Position numbers and translations under genes: made by a program. Shown here piece by piece: positions 8,784 to 17,644 of a stretch of DNA of 58,889 nucleotides. Numbering within the stretch: position 1 is the first letter of the stretch; every line of letters starts with the position of its first letter. This DNA is from Pseudarthrobacter sulfonivorans (GTDB taxonomy: Bacteria > Actinomycetota > Actinomycetes > Actinomycetales > Micrococcaceae): the NCBI RefSeq assembly GCF_024391045.1, contig NZ_JANFCZ010000027.1:1-58889 (forward strand), read 5' to 3'. The notes under the pieces were generated by a model. That model saw nothing but the letters and a program-made list of their open reading frames with translations. It was not told the DNA's origin and ran no database searches.

Positions 8784-9752
8784 CTAGCCAGTGTGCATGC
8801 CGCGCAGCAGCCTGGCCAGAGTGGGCACGTTGACCGTATTCGGCGCCGGGCCGGCGGAGAGGAATTGTTTGAGGCCGCGGGCCAGGCCTGCAGCGTTGAC
8901 CACCTGTACCGTTTCGCCGGCGCCTGCCGTACGCCGGTGGCGGTCGATGACGGGTTCGTGGAGGTTGCCGTCGGGGCTGTGGACGACCACCCAGCCGGTG
9001 ACGTTCAATTCAGGAAAAATATCCTGCATGGCGCGCACCACGTGGGCCAGTTGGGGCGGGGCGATGGCGCGGCCGCCGTGCCTGAGGGCTTGCCCGTCCC
9101 AGGCGTAGGCCCCCTTGGGCAGGAGCATGGAACCGATGAGCGCCAGCCGGTAGCCGGACAACAGTGCGTGGTCTATATGGCTGTTGTCCGCGGGGGACTG
9201 CAGCCCGTTCACCAGCCTGGCTGCCGGAATCGCAGTGAGGACCTGCCGGGTGATGAGCTGCACTGTCCGCATCTCACGCTGGATTCTGGCCTCCGCCCCG
9301 AAGATTCCGCGTTTACGCGGCATCCCGTGAACCTGCTGACTGGCCTGGCTGAAGGGGATCAGGGGAACGGTCCCGGCTGCCTGGAACGCCACGGCATCAT
9401 AGGGCGGCACATAGAGCGCAGGGTCGCCGGCGGTGTTGCGGGGCGTGCCGGACCTGTGCACGGTGGCAGAAGCGTGACTTCCCGCGGCCGGCGCATCAAA
9501 GTGTGCCTCGGAGGATGCCGCGGCAGTGGTGCCGGCTGTCCCCGCCGCGTAGGAGCGGTCGTAGGCCTTCCGCCGCTTCGGGTCCATCAGGGTTTCGTAG
9601 GCTGCCGTCACTCGGCGGAACGCGGCTGCGTCCCCGCCGTGGTCCGGATGGGCCGTCCGCGCCGCGCGGCGGTAGGCCACCTTGATTTCCTTGTCCGTGG
9701 CTGTCACCGCGACTCGGAGCACCTCGTAGTAGGAGCTGCTGCTCTCGGTCAA
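8784..9752 (-). CDS. J-domain protein with NERD-like C-terminal domain
   Basis: About 322 aa. Residues 1-65 form a J domain: YYEVLRVAVTATDKEIK, then the essential HPD in ARTAHPDHGGD, then KRRKAYDRSY. J domains stimulate DnaK ATPase. A low-complexity linker leads to a conserved region (about 145-245) reading IDHALLSGYRLALIG then AYAWDGQALRHGG. This resembles nuclease-related NERD/PD-(D/E)XK-like domains, but the usual Asp-x-Lys pair is missing. The TTG at 9752 is preferred because AAGGATG lies seven bases before it; a GTG at 9785 adds 11 residues without a ribosome site. It lies just upstream of trmL. Confidence 0.8.
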   Translation of the reverse strand: MTESSSSYYEVLRVAVTATDKEIKVAYRRAARTAHPDHGGDAAAFRRVTAAYETLMDPKRRKAYDRSYAAGTAGTTAAASSEAHFDAPAAGSHASATVHRSGTPRNTAGDPALYVPPYDAVAFQAAGTVPLIPFSQASQQVHGMPRKRGIFGAEARIQREMRTVQLITRQVLTAIPAARLVNGLQSPADNSHIDHALLSGYRLALIGSMLLPKGAYAWDGQALRHGGRAIAPPQLAHVVRAMQDIFPELNVTGWVVVHSPDGNLHEPVIDRHRRTAGAGETVQVVNAAGLARGLKQFLSAGPAPNTVNVPTLARLLRGMHTG

Positions 9753-9952
9753 GCACTCATCCTTCTGTTCGTCTGGCCAGCCCACGACAGGCAGCCCGGC
9801 TGGCCCAGTTTAGCCGTCTGTCCACACAACGTCTTGGTAGGTGGCGGAGGTTCCCGGCGCCGGCGGCAGCACGGGTAGCTGCCAGCATCGGTTACCGGTC
9901 GGCAGCGGCACAGGGAGCGGCACGGGCGTACGGAACGGAACCGCAGGCCGTT

Positions 9953-9958
9953 TAGACT
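9953..9958 (+). promoter_or_regulatory. Candidate -10 element TAGACT
   Basis: TAGACT ends eight bases before the ATG at 9966, the spacing of leaderless transcripts in Actinobacteria. No convincing -35 element was found. It would drive the small uORF and the lipoprotein gene. Confidence 0.4.
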
Positions 9959-9965
9959 TTTGAGG

Positions 9966-10004
9966 ATGACGGCTGTCCGGCGAACACGTTTGGGGTGGAT
10001 GTGA
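9966..10004 (+). other. Possible 12-codon leaderless uORF
   Basis: ATG to TGA encodes MTAVRRTRLGWM. Its start lies at the predicted transcription start, and its stop overlaps the lipoprotein GTG as GTGA (10001-10004), a classical arrangement for translational coupling. There is no protein-level support; the call rests on spacing alone. Confidence 0.35.
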
Positions 10005-10669
10005 AGGCACAGGCTGCAGTTGGCCTTGTGACCGCCGCGCTCCTGGGCGTCGGGGCGCTCGCAGGATGCAGTGTTGGTGTCCCGGACCCGGCCGCCCCCA
10101 AATTTTCGCCGACCGCTACCGCACTAGCCACCCCCACCATCACGCCGGGCCATGACGCCGCGGCGGTGGCCGCCAAGGACATGCCGTTCTCGGCCGGCGC
10201 ATCGTTGGCCGGGGGCGTTCCCGTGGGGATCTCCGACGGCCTCAAGAGCGCCCCGGGCTGGGCGCTGGTGAAGGACAAGGTGGCTGGCGGGAGCCAGTAT
10301 CTGAAATCCGACGGGTGCCTGGTGGCGGCCAAGGTGCGTGCCAACCAGTCCTCCCTGGTCCTTGCTGACGACAAAGAATCAACCGCCGGCCTGTTCACCT
10401 ACCTGGACCCCACCATCCTGCCCGCATATCTGAAGACCGGAACGCTGCGATGGGGTGGTGAACCGGACAAGCCGGGTCCGGTGGTTGAAGTGCTTGTCCT
10501 CGAGGAACCAGGCCAGGCCGGCTCGAAATCAACGGCAGTCATGGCGAGGGTCTTCGGCGCTGCCGCGTCGTCGGTGTATGTCTCGGTTTCCTGCCCTGAT
10601 GCTGCCACCCTGGCTGCGGCCAAGGCCGAGGTGGCAGCGCGGCTGATAGTAGTACCGCCGTCGAACTAG
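10001..10669 (+). CDS. Putative secreted lipoprotein of unknown function
   Basis: A 222-aa protein starting with a lipoprotein signal: MKAQAAVGLVTAALLGVGA, then the lipobox LAGC with the lipidated Cys at residue 23. The mature part begins with a Pro/Thr-rich linker and continues as a compact domain, with Cys in DGCLVAAK and in SVSCPDAATLAA that could form a disulfide. I do not recognise the domain. GTG 10001 gives the standard MK start; GTG 9995 would add two residues. It stands between the minus-strand J-domain gene and a convergent DoxX gene 12 bases away. Confidence 0.75.
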   Translation: MKAQAAVGLVTAALLGVGALAGCSVGVPDPAAPKFSPTATALATPTITPGHDAAAVAAKDMPFSAGASLAGGVPVGISDGLKSAPGWALVKDKVAGGSQYLKSDGCLVAAKVRANQSSLVLADDKESTAGLFTYLDPTILPAYLKTGTLRWGGEPDKPGPVVEVLVLEEPGQAGSKSTAVMARVFGAAASSVYVSVSCPDAATLAAAKAEVAARLIVVPPSN

Positions 10670-10681
10670 CGGCGACGCGAC

Positions 10682-11107
10682 TTAGCGGTTCCTTCGCCAG
10701 GACCCTACGGGTGCCAGCCGGTTCAACGCCAGCGCACCAACCAGCAGGCCGAAGTCCCGCAGCGCCACGTCGTAGTATTCGCCCAGGACGAGCAGATTGA
10801 CGACGATGCCGAGCAGCCAGACGGCCACCAGCAGCGACCCGAACCTGGGGCGGACCGCAACCAGGATGCCGGCGATGATTTCCACCACGCCGACGATGTA
10901 CATAAACGTCTGCGGCGTCACCGGAACCACTGAGGTGGCAACTGGTGCAAGGTAGTGGGTCCAGTCGGTGAGGATGTTGGTGAACTTGTCCAACCCAAAG
11001 AGGATCGGGGCCACGGTGAACACGGTCCGTAGCAGGAAGAACGCCTGGCGGTCCGGCGCCATCGTTTGGGCGCGGCCTGCGGTGATGGTTTCTGTCCTGG
11101 TTTTCAT
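10682..11107 (-). CDS. DoxX-family membrane protein
   Basis: A 141-aa integral membrane protein with four predicted helices: FFLLRTVFTVAPILFGLDKF, MYIVGVVEIIAGILVAV, LLVAVWLLGIVVNLLVL and the LRDFGLLVGALAL segment. This matches the DoxX/DoxD-like fold, including Leu-Arg-Asp before the last helix. Some DoxX proteins take part in thiol or oxidative-stress handling at the membrane. The ribosome site AAGGAGAG is five bases before the ATG, and an operator-like TTTTAGAA overlaps it immediately upstream. It is divergent from the HTH regulator at 11198, which probably controls it. Confidence 0.85.
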   Translation of the reverse strand: MKTRTETITAGRAQTMAPDRQAFFLLRTVFTVAPILFGLDKFTNILTDWTHYLAPVATSVVPVTPQTFMYIVGVVEIIAGILVAVRPRFGSLLVAVWLLGIVVNLLVLGEYYDVALRDFGLLVGALALNRLAPVGSWRRNR

Positions 11108-11117
11108 GGTGCTCTCC

Positions 11118-11184
11118 TTCTAAAAGTAGGTATCATAATTTTAGAAAGAGCGATGGGATTAAGCAATGGATGTTGTTTTTAGAA
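11118..11184. promoter_or_regulatory. TTTTAGAA operator-like repeats between divergent genes
   Basis: TTCTAAAA at 11118-11125 and TTTTAGAA at 11139-11146 form a perfect 8-bp inverted repeat with 13 bases between. A third TTTTAGAA lies at 11177-11184, just before the regulator's ribosome site (AAGGG, five bases before GTG 11198). The sites lie in the AT-rich gap between the DoxX gene and the HTH gene, as expected for autoregulation and control of the neighbour. Confidence 0.6.
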
Positions 11185-11197
11185 TGAAGGGTTTCTA

Positions 11198-11872
11198 GTG
11201 CGCAGACCTCCATGGGGCCGACGCGTCGCGGCACTTGCCTCGCTCGGTGACGACAAACGCCGGCAGCTTTTCCAGTTGGTTGCGTCCCGGGACGAAGCCA
11301 TCGGACGCGACGAGGCCGCGGATGCCCTCGGGCTGCCGCGAAGCACGGCGTCCTTCCACCTGGACAAGCTGGTCCAGGATGGCCTGCTGGCGGTGGAATT
11401 CCACAAGGCGGCCGGCAAAACCGGCCCGGGTTCCGGCCGGCCCGCGAAGATGTATCGTCCCGCGGCGAATGAAGTGAGCGCCTCGGTGCCCGACCGGAAC
11501 TACGACCTGGCCGGGGAACTCCTCGCCGCTGCCATCGAGCATTCCGCGGCAACCGGCGGCGCGGTGGGCGACTCACTGCGCACCACCGCCTACCTCAAGG
11601 GCCGGGAACTTGCCGCCGGAGCCGGCAGCCTCACGGAGTTCATGGCGGCCGAGGGGTACGACCCTCAACCCGACGGCGAGGGTGGCCTGGTGTTGGCAAA
11701 CTGCCCGTTCCATCGGCTCTCCGACGGGCATCCGGACGTGGTCTGTGCCATGAACGGCTCCTTCCTCCGGGGCGCCGCCGCGGCCTGCGGCGAGCCCGAG
11801 GACCGCATCGTGCCAAACACTGTGCAGGGCCAGTGCTGCGCCAGGCTCACGCCGGGGATTCCCGCGCCCTGA
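11198..11872 (+). CDS. Winged-helix regulator with C-terminal Cys cluster (SufR-like)
   Basis: A 224-aa protein. Residues 10-90 form an ArsR/DeoR-type winged helix: KRRQLFQLVASRDEAIGRDE, then AADALGLPRSTASFHLDKLV, then the wing with PGSGRPAKMY. The C-terminal half carries a Cys/His arrangement: NCPFHRLSDGHPDVVC, ACGEPEDR and GQCC. This resembles the cluster-binding part of SufR-type regulators, which sense Fe-S status. The gene lies directly upstream of a cysteine desulfurase, divergent from DoxX. It may therefore be a redox or Fe-S sensor, although binding of zinc instead cannot be excluded. Confidence 0.8.
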   Translation: MRRPPWGRRVAALASLGDDKRRQLFQLVASRDEAIGRDEAADALGLPRSTASFHLDKLVQDGLLAVEFHKAAGKTGPGSGRPAKMYRPAANEVSASVPDRNYDLAGELLAAAIEHSAATGGAVGDSLRTTAYLKGRELAAGAGSLTEFMAAEGYDPQPDGEGGLVLANCPFHRLSDGHPDVVCAMNGSFLRGAAAACGEPEDRIVPNTVQGQCCARLTPGIPAP

Positions 11873-11893
11873 TTCCCTGACCGGCGGCGCGGC

Positions 11894-11899
11894 TAGAAT
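11894..11899 (+). promoter_or_regulatory. -10 element TAGAAT for the desulfurase gene (leaderless)
   Basis: TAGAAT ends at -7 relative to the GTG at 11906, so transcription should begin at the start codon. No ribosome site precedes the GTG, which agrees with a leaderless mRNA. Confidence 0.55.
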
Positions 11900-11905
11900 T
11901 GATCC

Positions 11906-13138
11906 GTGCCCGTCTACCTCGATCATGCAGCCACCACCCCGCTTTCCGCGGAGGCCCTGGCAGCTCTCACCCGGGAACTTTCCCGCACCGGCAACCCGTC
12001 CTCCCTGCACGGCTCAGGCCGCCGTGCCCGCCGCTCCGTGGAGGACGCGAGGGAAGCCATCGCGACGGCGGCCGGCGCCCATCCCTCCGAGGTCATCTTT
12101 ACCTCCGGCGGCACTGAGTCGGACAATCTGGCGGTCAAGGGCCTGTTCTGGTCCCGGTCCGGCGAAGACCCTGCGCGGCGGCGCATCCTGTGCTCCGCCG
12201 TCGAACATCACGCGGTACTGGACACGGTGGAATGGCTGGAACGCCATGAAGGCGCCCAAGTCACCTGGCTGCCGGTGGATAGCGAGGGAGTGGTGGACCT
12301 GGAGGTCCTCGCCGCCGAGTTGGCGCACGATCCCGGCTCCATTGCCCTGGTCACGGTGATGTGGGCTAACAACGAGGTAGGGACCATCGAGCCTGTGGCG
12401 CGGATAGTGGAGCTGGCCCACGCTGCAGGTGTCCCGGTCCATTCGGACGCTGTCCAGGCATTCGGTTCGCTGCCCGTGGACTTCAAGGCCTCGGGGCTCG
12501 ATGCCATGTCTGTTTCCGGGCATAAGATCGGGGGCCCGGTAGGTGTGGGGGCGCTGCTGTTGGGGCGCGCCGTCAAGCTGACTCCGGTACAGCACGGCGG
12601 GGGCCAGGAACGCGATGTGCGTTCCGGGACGCTGGACACGGCCTCCATCGCCGCGTTTGCTGCGGCCGCGGAAGCTGCCACGGCCCACCTGGAACCGGAG
12701 ACTGGCCGCATCGCCGCGCTTCGCGACCGCCTGATCGCCGGTGTCCTCGAACGCGTGCCTTCGGCCGTTCTGCGCGGAGCGCCGGGGGAGGGACGACTGC
12801 CCGGCAACGCGCACTTCACTTTCCCCGGCTGCGAAGGGGATTCGCTGCTGTTCCTGCTGGACCTCGCCGGCGTGGAATCGTCCACCGGTTCCGCCTGCAC
12901 CGCCGGCGTGCCGCGGCCATCCCATGTGCTGCTGGCCATGGGCCTGGATGAGGAAACCGCCCGGGGCGCCCAGCGCTTCACCCTCGGCCACGCCTCAACG
13001 GAGGCGGATGTGGACGCTCTCCTGGCTGCCCTGCCCGGCGCTTATGAGCGTGCCCGCCAGGCGGGGATGGCCGGGCATGAGTCGTCCATCCAGACAGCAG
13101 GCACCGTGGCGCGTCAGGCCGGGTCCGGCAGGAGCTGA
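11906..13138 (+). CDS. iscS: Cysteine desulfurase (NifS/IscS family)
   Basis: A 410-aa pyridoxal-phosphate enzyme that removes sulfur from cysteine and passes it, as an enzyme-bound persulfide, to Fe-S assembly or tRNA thiolation. Visible features: YLDHAATTP at the N-terminus; the cofactor lysine Lys207 in [10 protein letters not shown]; the cofactor-binding TSGGTESDN stretch near 75; and the catalytic Cys331 in STGSACTAG. The GTG start has a -10 element at leaderless distance. mnmA, which uses this sulfur for 2-thiouridine, lies 1.4 kb downstream; the same iscS-trmU pairing exists in M. tuberculosis. The last 25 bases overlap the convergent flavoprotein gene. Confidence 0.93.
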   Translation: MPVYLDHAATTPLSAEALAALTRELSRTGNPSSLHGSGRRARRSVEDAREAIATAAGAHPSEVIFTSGGTESDNLAVKGLFWSRSGEDPARRRILCSAVEHHAVLDTVEWLERHEGAQVTWLPVDSEGVVDLEVLAAELAHDPGSIALVTVMWANNEVGTIEPVARIVELAHAAGVPVHSDAVQAFGSLPVDFKASGLDAMSVSGHKIGGPVGVGALLLGRAVKLTPVQHGGGQERDVRSGTLDTASIAAFAAAAEAATAHLEPETGRIAALRDRLIAGVLERVPSAVLRGAPGEGRLPGNAHFTFPGCEGDSLLFLLDLAGVESSTGSACTAGVPRPSHVLLAMGLDEETARGAQRFTLGHASTEADVDALLAALPGAYERARQAGMAGHESSIQTAGTVARQAGSGRS

Positions 13139-14370
13139 TCGAGGCCGGCACCGTGGTCGGCCAGACGCTCGGTGCTGACGGGGGTCCGGGCCGAGATCAG
13201 CGCCTTGATGGTTTTCTGGGCTCCCGGCTGGACCTTACGCGGCCAGTTGACGCTCATGCCGGCCACCACCCGCGAGTCCTGCAGCCAGAAGGCGATGAAC
13301 TCCTTGTCCTCCAGCGACCCCCTGATGACCGGTTCGGCACCCGCAGCCAGTGTGGGGAAGCCTGAGTACTCCATGCTGACGTCGAACTGGTCCGTGTAGA
13401 AATACGGGATGGCGCTGTGCGTGGCATCCTGGCCCAGCATCGCCTTGGCTGCCACCTTGCCCCCGTTCAGGGCGTTTGACCAGTGCTCGCTACGGTGGTG
13501 CTGTCCGGTGAAGGGGTGCAGGGCGTTCGCGACGTCGCCGGCCGCATAGATGCCTGGTTCGCTGGTCCGCAGCGAGGCGTCCGTGAGGATGCCGTTGTCC
13601 AGTGCCAGTCCTGCCGCTTCGGCAAGCTCCGTGTCAGGGACCACCCCCACGGCGATAATGACAACATCTGCCCGGAGCCGTTCGCCGCTGTCCGTGATGA
13701 CGCCCGTGACAGCTCCGCCTTCGCCCGAAAGCTCCCGCGCCGAGGCGGGAAGCCGGAAACTGACCCCGTTCGCCTCGTGCAACCCCCGGAAAAACTGTCC
13801 GAGATCCGGGCCGATGGCGCCCGCCAGGGGAATATCCTCCAGCCCCAGCAACGTGACGTGGTTGCCGTACGTTGCCGCGGCGGCCGCCAACTCCATTCCG
13901 ATCCAGCCCGAGCCGACCATCACCACGTTCTTGCCGCCGGCAGCGAGGTGGCCGCGCAGCCGCCTGCTGTCATCGAGGGTGCGGAACGTCGAGACGCCGG
14001 CCAGGTCACTGCCGGGCAGCCGCAGGGTCCGGGGCCGCGCTCCGGTGGCCAGGAGCAGGGACCCATAGGGCAGCGACGATCCGTCGTCCAGCTGCACGGT
14101 CCGCTCCGTGCTCCGGATACCGGTGACCCGGGCGCCGAGGCGGAGGCCGACGTCGTTCTCTGCGTACCAGCCGGACGGCACCACCGGGACGGTGTCCTCC
14201 GCGGCCGTGCCGAGCAGATACTCCTTGGACAGCGGCGGGCGCAGGTAAGGGTGGTGGTGTTCGGCGCCGACGATGGTCACCCGCCCGGTAAAACCTTCGG
14301 CCCGCAGCGTCTTGGCCGCGGTGGCTCCCGCCAGGCCGCCACCCGCTATGACAATGTCCTGAACAGCCAT
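13114..14370 (-). CDS. FAD-dependent pyridine nucleotide oxidoreductase (ferredoxin-reductase type)
   Basis: A 418-aa flavoprotein with two dinucleotide-binding folds: [16 protein letters not shown] at the N-terminus for FAD and [21 protein letters not shown] at about 150 for NAD(P)H. The FAD motif [16 protein letters not shown] lies near 285. [15 protein letters not shown] is typical of rubredoxin/ferredoxin reductases of Rieske oxygenase and P450 systems, and a reductase C-terminal domain follows. No oxygenase partner is next door. It lies on the opposite strand between cysteine desulfurase and mnmA and overlaps the former by 25 bases at their 3' ends. Confidence 0.9.
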   Translation of the reverse strand: MAVQDIVIAGGGLAGATAAKTLRAEGFTGRVTIVGAEHHHPYLRPPLSKEYLLGTAAEDTVPVVPSGWYAENDVGLRLGARVTGIRSTERTVQLDDGSSLPYGSLLLATGARPRTLRLPGSDLAGVSTFRTLDDSRRLRGHLAAGGKNVVMVGSGWIGMELAAAAATYGNHVTLLGLEDIPLAGAIGPDLGQFFRGLHEANGVSFRLPASARELSGEGGAVTGVITDSGERLRADVVIIAVGVVPDTELAEAAGLALDNGILTDASLRTSEPGIYAAGDVANALHPFTGQHHRSEHWSNALNGGKVAAKAMLGQDATHSAIPYFYTDQFDVSMEYSGFPTLAAGAEPVIRGSLEDKEFIAFWLQDSRVVAGMSVNWPRKVQPGAQKTIKALISARTPVSTERLADHGAGLDQLLPDPA

Positions 14371-14453
14371 GTCCGCCCGCTTTCCTTTGCCGCGCCGCCT
14401 CTAAAACTGTTAGGCCTGACGTTAGAAGCGGGGGACGTGGCCGTCAAGGCCTT

Positions 14454-14482
14454 TTGGGCAGGATTCGGCGTGCCGATACAAT
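14454..14482 (+). promoter_or_regulatory. Promoter for mnmA (TTGGGC-17-TACAAT)
   Basis: TTGGGC at 14454-14459 and TACAAT at 14477-14482 are separated by 17 bases, a good housekeeping-type match. The predicted transcript starts near 14489, giving a leader of about 90 bases before mnmA. Confidence 0.6.
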
Positions 14483-14578
14483 GGAGCGGCAGGCATTGTG
14501 TTATTTGCGCGGCCGCTGTCCGATTCAGCCGGCGCGCTGCCGGTGCCGGCGGTCCCCTGAACCCAACAGAAAGCCAGC

Positions 14579-15709
14579 ATGCGAGTCTTAGCAGCCATGA
14601 GCGGCGGAGTTGACTCCGCCGTAGCCGCAGCACGTGCCGTTGAAGCCGGCCACGACGTCGTCGGCGTCCACCTTGCGCTGTCCAGGATGCCCGGCACCCT
14701 GCGGACGGGCAGCCGCGGCTGCTGCACCATCGAAGACTCGCGCGACGCCTGGCGTGCCTGCGATGTGCTGGGCATCCCCTATTACGTGTGGGACTTCTCG
14801 GAGCGCTTCAAGGAAGACGTTGTCCAGGACTTCATCGACGAATACGCAGCCGGCCGCACCCCCAACCCGTGCATGCGCTGCAACGAGCGGATCAAGTTTG
14901 CCGCCCTGCTGGAGAAGGCCATCGCCCTCGGCTTCGACGCCGTCTGCACCGGTCACTACGCCAAGGTCATCACGGATGCGGACGGGAACCCCGAACTTCA
15001 CCGCGCAGCGGACTGGGCCAAAGACCAAAGCTACGTCCTGGGCGTGCTGACCCATGAGCAGCTCAAGCACTCCATGTTCCCCCTGGCCGAGACGCCCTCC
15101 AAGGCCGAGGTGCGGGCAGAGGCCGAGCGCCGCGGGCTCTCGGTGGCAAACAAGCCGGACAGCCACGACATCTGCTTCATCCCCGACGGCGACACCGCCG
15201 GCTGGCTCGCCGAAAAGATCGAAATGACCGGCGGCGACATCGTGGACGAAACCGGAACCAAGGTGGGCGAGCACCCCGGCGCCAACGCGTTCACTGTGGG
15301 CCAGCGCCGCGGCCTGAAGCTGGGCACGCCCGCAGCGGACGGCAAGCCCCGCTTTGTGCTGGAAATCCGGCCGAAGGAAAACAAAGTGGTGGTGGGGCCC
15401 CAGGCGCTCCTTGCCATTGACGAGATCCGCGGCATCAAGGTCTCGTGGGCCGGCCTGCCCATCGCGGAAATCGAAACGGGAGCCGAATTTAAGTGCCACG
15501 CGCAGGTCCGCGCGCACGGCGACCCCGTGCCGGCCACGGCCCGCATGGTGCCCGTTGCCGGTGAGGACGCACCGCAGCTGCTGGTGACCCTGACTGAACC
15601 GTTGCGGGGAGTGGCCCCCGGCCAGACGGTGGTGCTGTACCAGGGCACCCGCGTGCTCGGCCAGGCCACCATTGACGCCGCCCGGTCGCTGCAGCGCGCC
15701 GAACTTTAG
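14579..15709 (+). CDS. mnmA: tRNA-specific 2-thiouridylase
   Basis: A 376-aa enzyme that activates U34 of Lys, Glu and Gln tRNAs with ATP and replaces oxygen with sulfur delivered from cysteine desulfurase. The PP-loop SGGVDS is at residues 8-13. The catalytic cysteines are Cys98 in NPCMRCN and Cys199 in [17 protein letters not shown] and the [10 protein letters not shown] segment are family hallmarks, and the C-terminal beta-barrel is complete. The ATG start gives [10 protein letters not shown] as in homologues. Soluble, cytoplasmic. Confidence 0.95.
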   Translation: MRVLAAMSGGVDSAVAAARAVEAGHDVVGVHLALSRMPGTLRTGSRGCCTIEDSRDAWRACDVLGIPYYVWDFSERFKEDVVQDFIDEYAAGRTPNPCMRCNERIKFAALLEKAIALGFDAVCTGHYAKVITDADGNPELHRAADWAKDQSYVLGVLTHEQLKHSMFPLAETPSKAEVRAEAERRGLSVANKPDSHDICFIPDGDTAGWLAEKIEMTGGDIVDETGTKVGEHPGANAFTVGQRRGLKLGTPAADGKPRFVLEIRPKENKVVVGPQALLAIDEIRGIKVSWAGLPIAEIETGAEFKCHAQVRAHGDPVPATARMVPVAGEDAPQLLVTLTEPLRGVAPGQTVVLYQGTRVLGQATIDAARSLQRAEL

Positions 15710-15755
15710 GCTGCTGGAATGGGTCTGAGCAGAATGTTCTTCCCAAGCAGGTAAA

Positions 15756-15777
15756 TTTTGTGTCTCAACTCACAAAA
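15756..15777. promoter_or_regulatory. Inverted repeat TTTTGTG-N8-CACAAAA
   Basis: A perfect 7-bp palindrome in the gap between mnmA and the ABC transporter operon, 121 bases before the binding-protein ATG. AT-rich and too weak for a terminator, it fits a dimeric repressor site controlling the transporter. Confidence 0.4.
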
Positions 15778-15897
15778 ATGCCGGTTGATGAGCCCGGCGT
15801 CTGATTGAATCTAGGCATCAGGACAGCGCGCTGCCCGCTCGAGTAAACACCCCTTAGCGGGCGGCTGACGCGCACTCATCGAACAGAAAGCTCACAG

Positions 15898-17532
15898 ATG
15901 ACCAAGAGCACCAGAGCCTTGCGCAGCGCAATCGCGCTCGCAGGCGTTTCCGCTTTCGCTTTGACTGCCTGCACGGGGCCCTCCGGCGGCGGAACATCCA
16001 CGGAATCCGGTAGCGCAAGCAGTGTTATTGCCTATGGCACCACGGACAAGGTCACTGCTCTGGACCCGGCCGGTTCGTACGACAACGGTTCATTTATGTT
16101 GATGAACCAGATTTACTCGTTCCTCTTGAACTCCAAGCCCGGCGGGGCCGAGCCCGTGCCGGATCTGGCCGAGTCGTCCTCCTTCACCAAGCCAACCGAG
16201 TACACGGTCAAGCTCAAGAGCGGCCTCAAGTGGGCCAACGGACACGACCTTGATTCGAAGGACGTCAAGTTCTCCTTTGACCGCCAGCTCAAGATCAACG
16301 ATCCCAACGGACCGGCGTCGCTGCTCTCCAATATTTCTTCCATCGCTACTCCGGACGCCACCACCGTGGTCTTCACGCTCAAGAACGCCAATGACCAAAC
16401 GTTCCCGCAGATTCTGACCAGCCCCGCGGCGCCCATCGTTGACGATGAAGTATTCCCCGCGGACAAGCTCCTCAGCGACGAGGAGATTGTCAAAGCCAAG
16501 GCCTTCTACGGTCCGTACACAATTGATTCGTACAACAAGAATTCACTGGTCAGCCTGACGGCGTGGCCGGATTACAAGGGACTCCTGGGCAAGCCCGCCA
16601 ACGCCGGGGCAACGATCAAGTACTACACCGACCAGACCAACATGAAGCTTGAGATCAAGGGTGGCCAGATCGATGTCGCCAACCGCAGCCTGAGCGCCAC
16701 GGACATCGATGACCTCAAGAAGGACTCCAACGTCACCGTCAACGTCGGACCCGGCGGCGAGATGCGGTACATCGTCTTCAACTTCGACACCATGCCCTTC
16801 GGCGCCAAGACACCCGAAGCGGATCCGAAGAAGGCGCTCGCAGTCCGCCAGGCGGTGGCCAACCTCGTTGACCGGCAGGCCATCTCGGATCAGGTGTATA
16901 AGGGCACGTACCTGCCCATGTGGTCAAACGTGCCGTCCGGATTCGCCGGGGCGAATGAATCCTTCAAGCTGGCCTACGGCGATGGTTCCGGCAAGCCAAG
17001 CCTGGACAAGGCCAAAAAGGCCATGAGCGACGCCGGTATCACCGGCCCGGTGACCATCAACCTGCAGTACAACCCGGACCACTACGGCAAGTCATCCGGC
17101 GACGAATACGCCGCGGTCAAGGACCAGTTGGACAAGAGCGGGCTGTTCACCGTCAACCTGCAGTCCACCGAATGGGTTACTTACAACTCGGCGTCCAAGA
17201 AGGACAGCTACCCGGTCTTCCAGCTGGGTTGGTTCCCGGACTTCAGCGACGCGGACAACTACTTGACGCCGTTCTTCGTCGGCGGCGGCTTCATGAACAA
17301 CCACTATTCGAACCCTGAGGTCGAATCGCTGATCGCCAAGCAGCTCGTGACAACTGACAAAGCCGAGCGCGAGAAGACCATCCAGGACATCCAGAATCAG
17401 CTGGCCAAGGACATCTCCACGCTGCCACTGCTGCAGGGTGCCCAAGTGGCTGTTTCAGGCAAGGGCGTCAAGGGCGTGGATTCCACCCTGGACGCTTCCT
17501 TCAAGTTCCGGCTCGGCCTGGTTTCCAAGTAG
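15898..17532 (+). CDS. ABC transporter substrate-binding lipoprotein (peptide family 5)
   Basis: A 544-aa extracellular solute receptor. The lipoprotein signal ends in LTAC with Cys25, so the protein is lipid-anchored outside the membrane. The body is the family-5 (DppA/OppA-like) fold: YTVKLKSGLKWANGHDLDSKDVKFSFDR near 100-130 is the family signature. The stretch YPVFQLGWFPDFSDADNYLTPFF near 440-460 is common in peptide/solute receptors of Arthrobacter. It is the first gene of a five-component importer. A hairpin follows before the permease genes. Confidence 0.93.
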   Translation: MTKSTRALRSAIALAGVSAFALTACTGPSGGGTSTESGSASSVIAYGTTDKVTALDPAGSYDNGSFMLMNQIYSFLLNSKPGGAEPVPDLAESSSFTKPTEYTVKLKSGLKWANGHDLDSKDVKFSFDRQLKINDPNGPASLLSNISSIATPDATTVVFTLKNANDQTFPQILTSPAAPIVDDEVFPADKLLSDEEIVKAKAFYGPYTIDSYNKNSLVSLTAWPDYKGLLGKPANAGATIKYYTDQTNMKLEIKGGQIDVANRSLSATDIDDLKKDSNVTVNVGPGGEMRYIVFNFDTMPFGAKTPEADPKKALAVRQAVANLVDRQAISDQVYKGTYLPMWSNVPSGFAGANESFKLAYGDGSGKPSLDKAKKAMSDAGITGPVTINLQYNPDHYGKSSGDEYAAVKDQLDKSGLFTVNLQSTEWVTYNSASKKDSYPVFQLGWFPDFSDADNYLTPFFVGGGFMNNHYSNPEVESLIAKQLVTTDKAEREKTIQDIQNQLAKDISTLPLLQGAQVAVSGKGVKGVDSTLDASFKFRLGLVSK

Positions 17533-17567
17533 CACAGCAGGTTCCCGTAACACCGCATAACCAACGT

Positions 17568-17605
17568 CAGGAGGTGGGGCTCGACGGCCCCGCCTCCTGC
17601 GTTTT
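17568..17605 (+). terminator. GC-rich hairpin with short T-run (attenuating terminator)
   Basis: Arms 17568-17580 and 17587-17599 pair over 13 bases (one G-U) around a 6-base loop, followed by CGTTTT. It lies between the binding protein and the permeases, a common device for making more binding protein than permease. Confidence 0.75.
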
Positions 17606-17644
17606 GGGTCCACATTTTCCAGTTTCAAAACAAGCAGGGACAGC

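Noticed and set aside
8076..9878. 600-codon plus-strand frame opposite trmL and the J-domain gene
   Set aside because: Composition is Arg/Gly-rich and non-conserved; both minus-strand genes have clear motifs.
14399..14425. TCTAA...TTAGA symmetry before the flavoprotein gene
   Set aside because: Only five-base arms and an off-centre GGCC core; could be chance.
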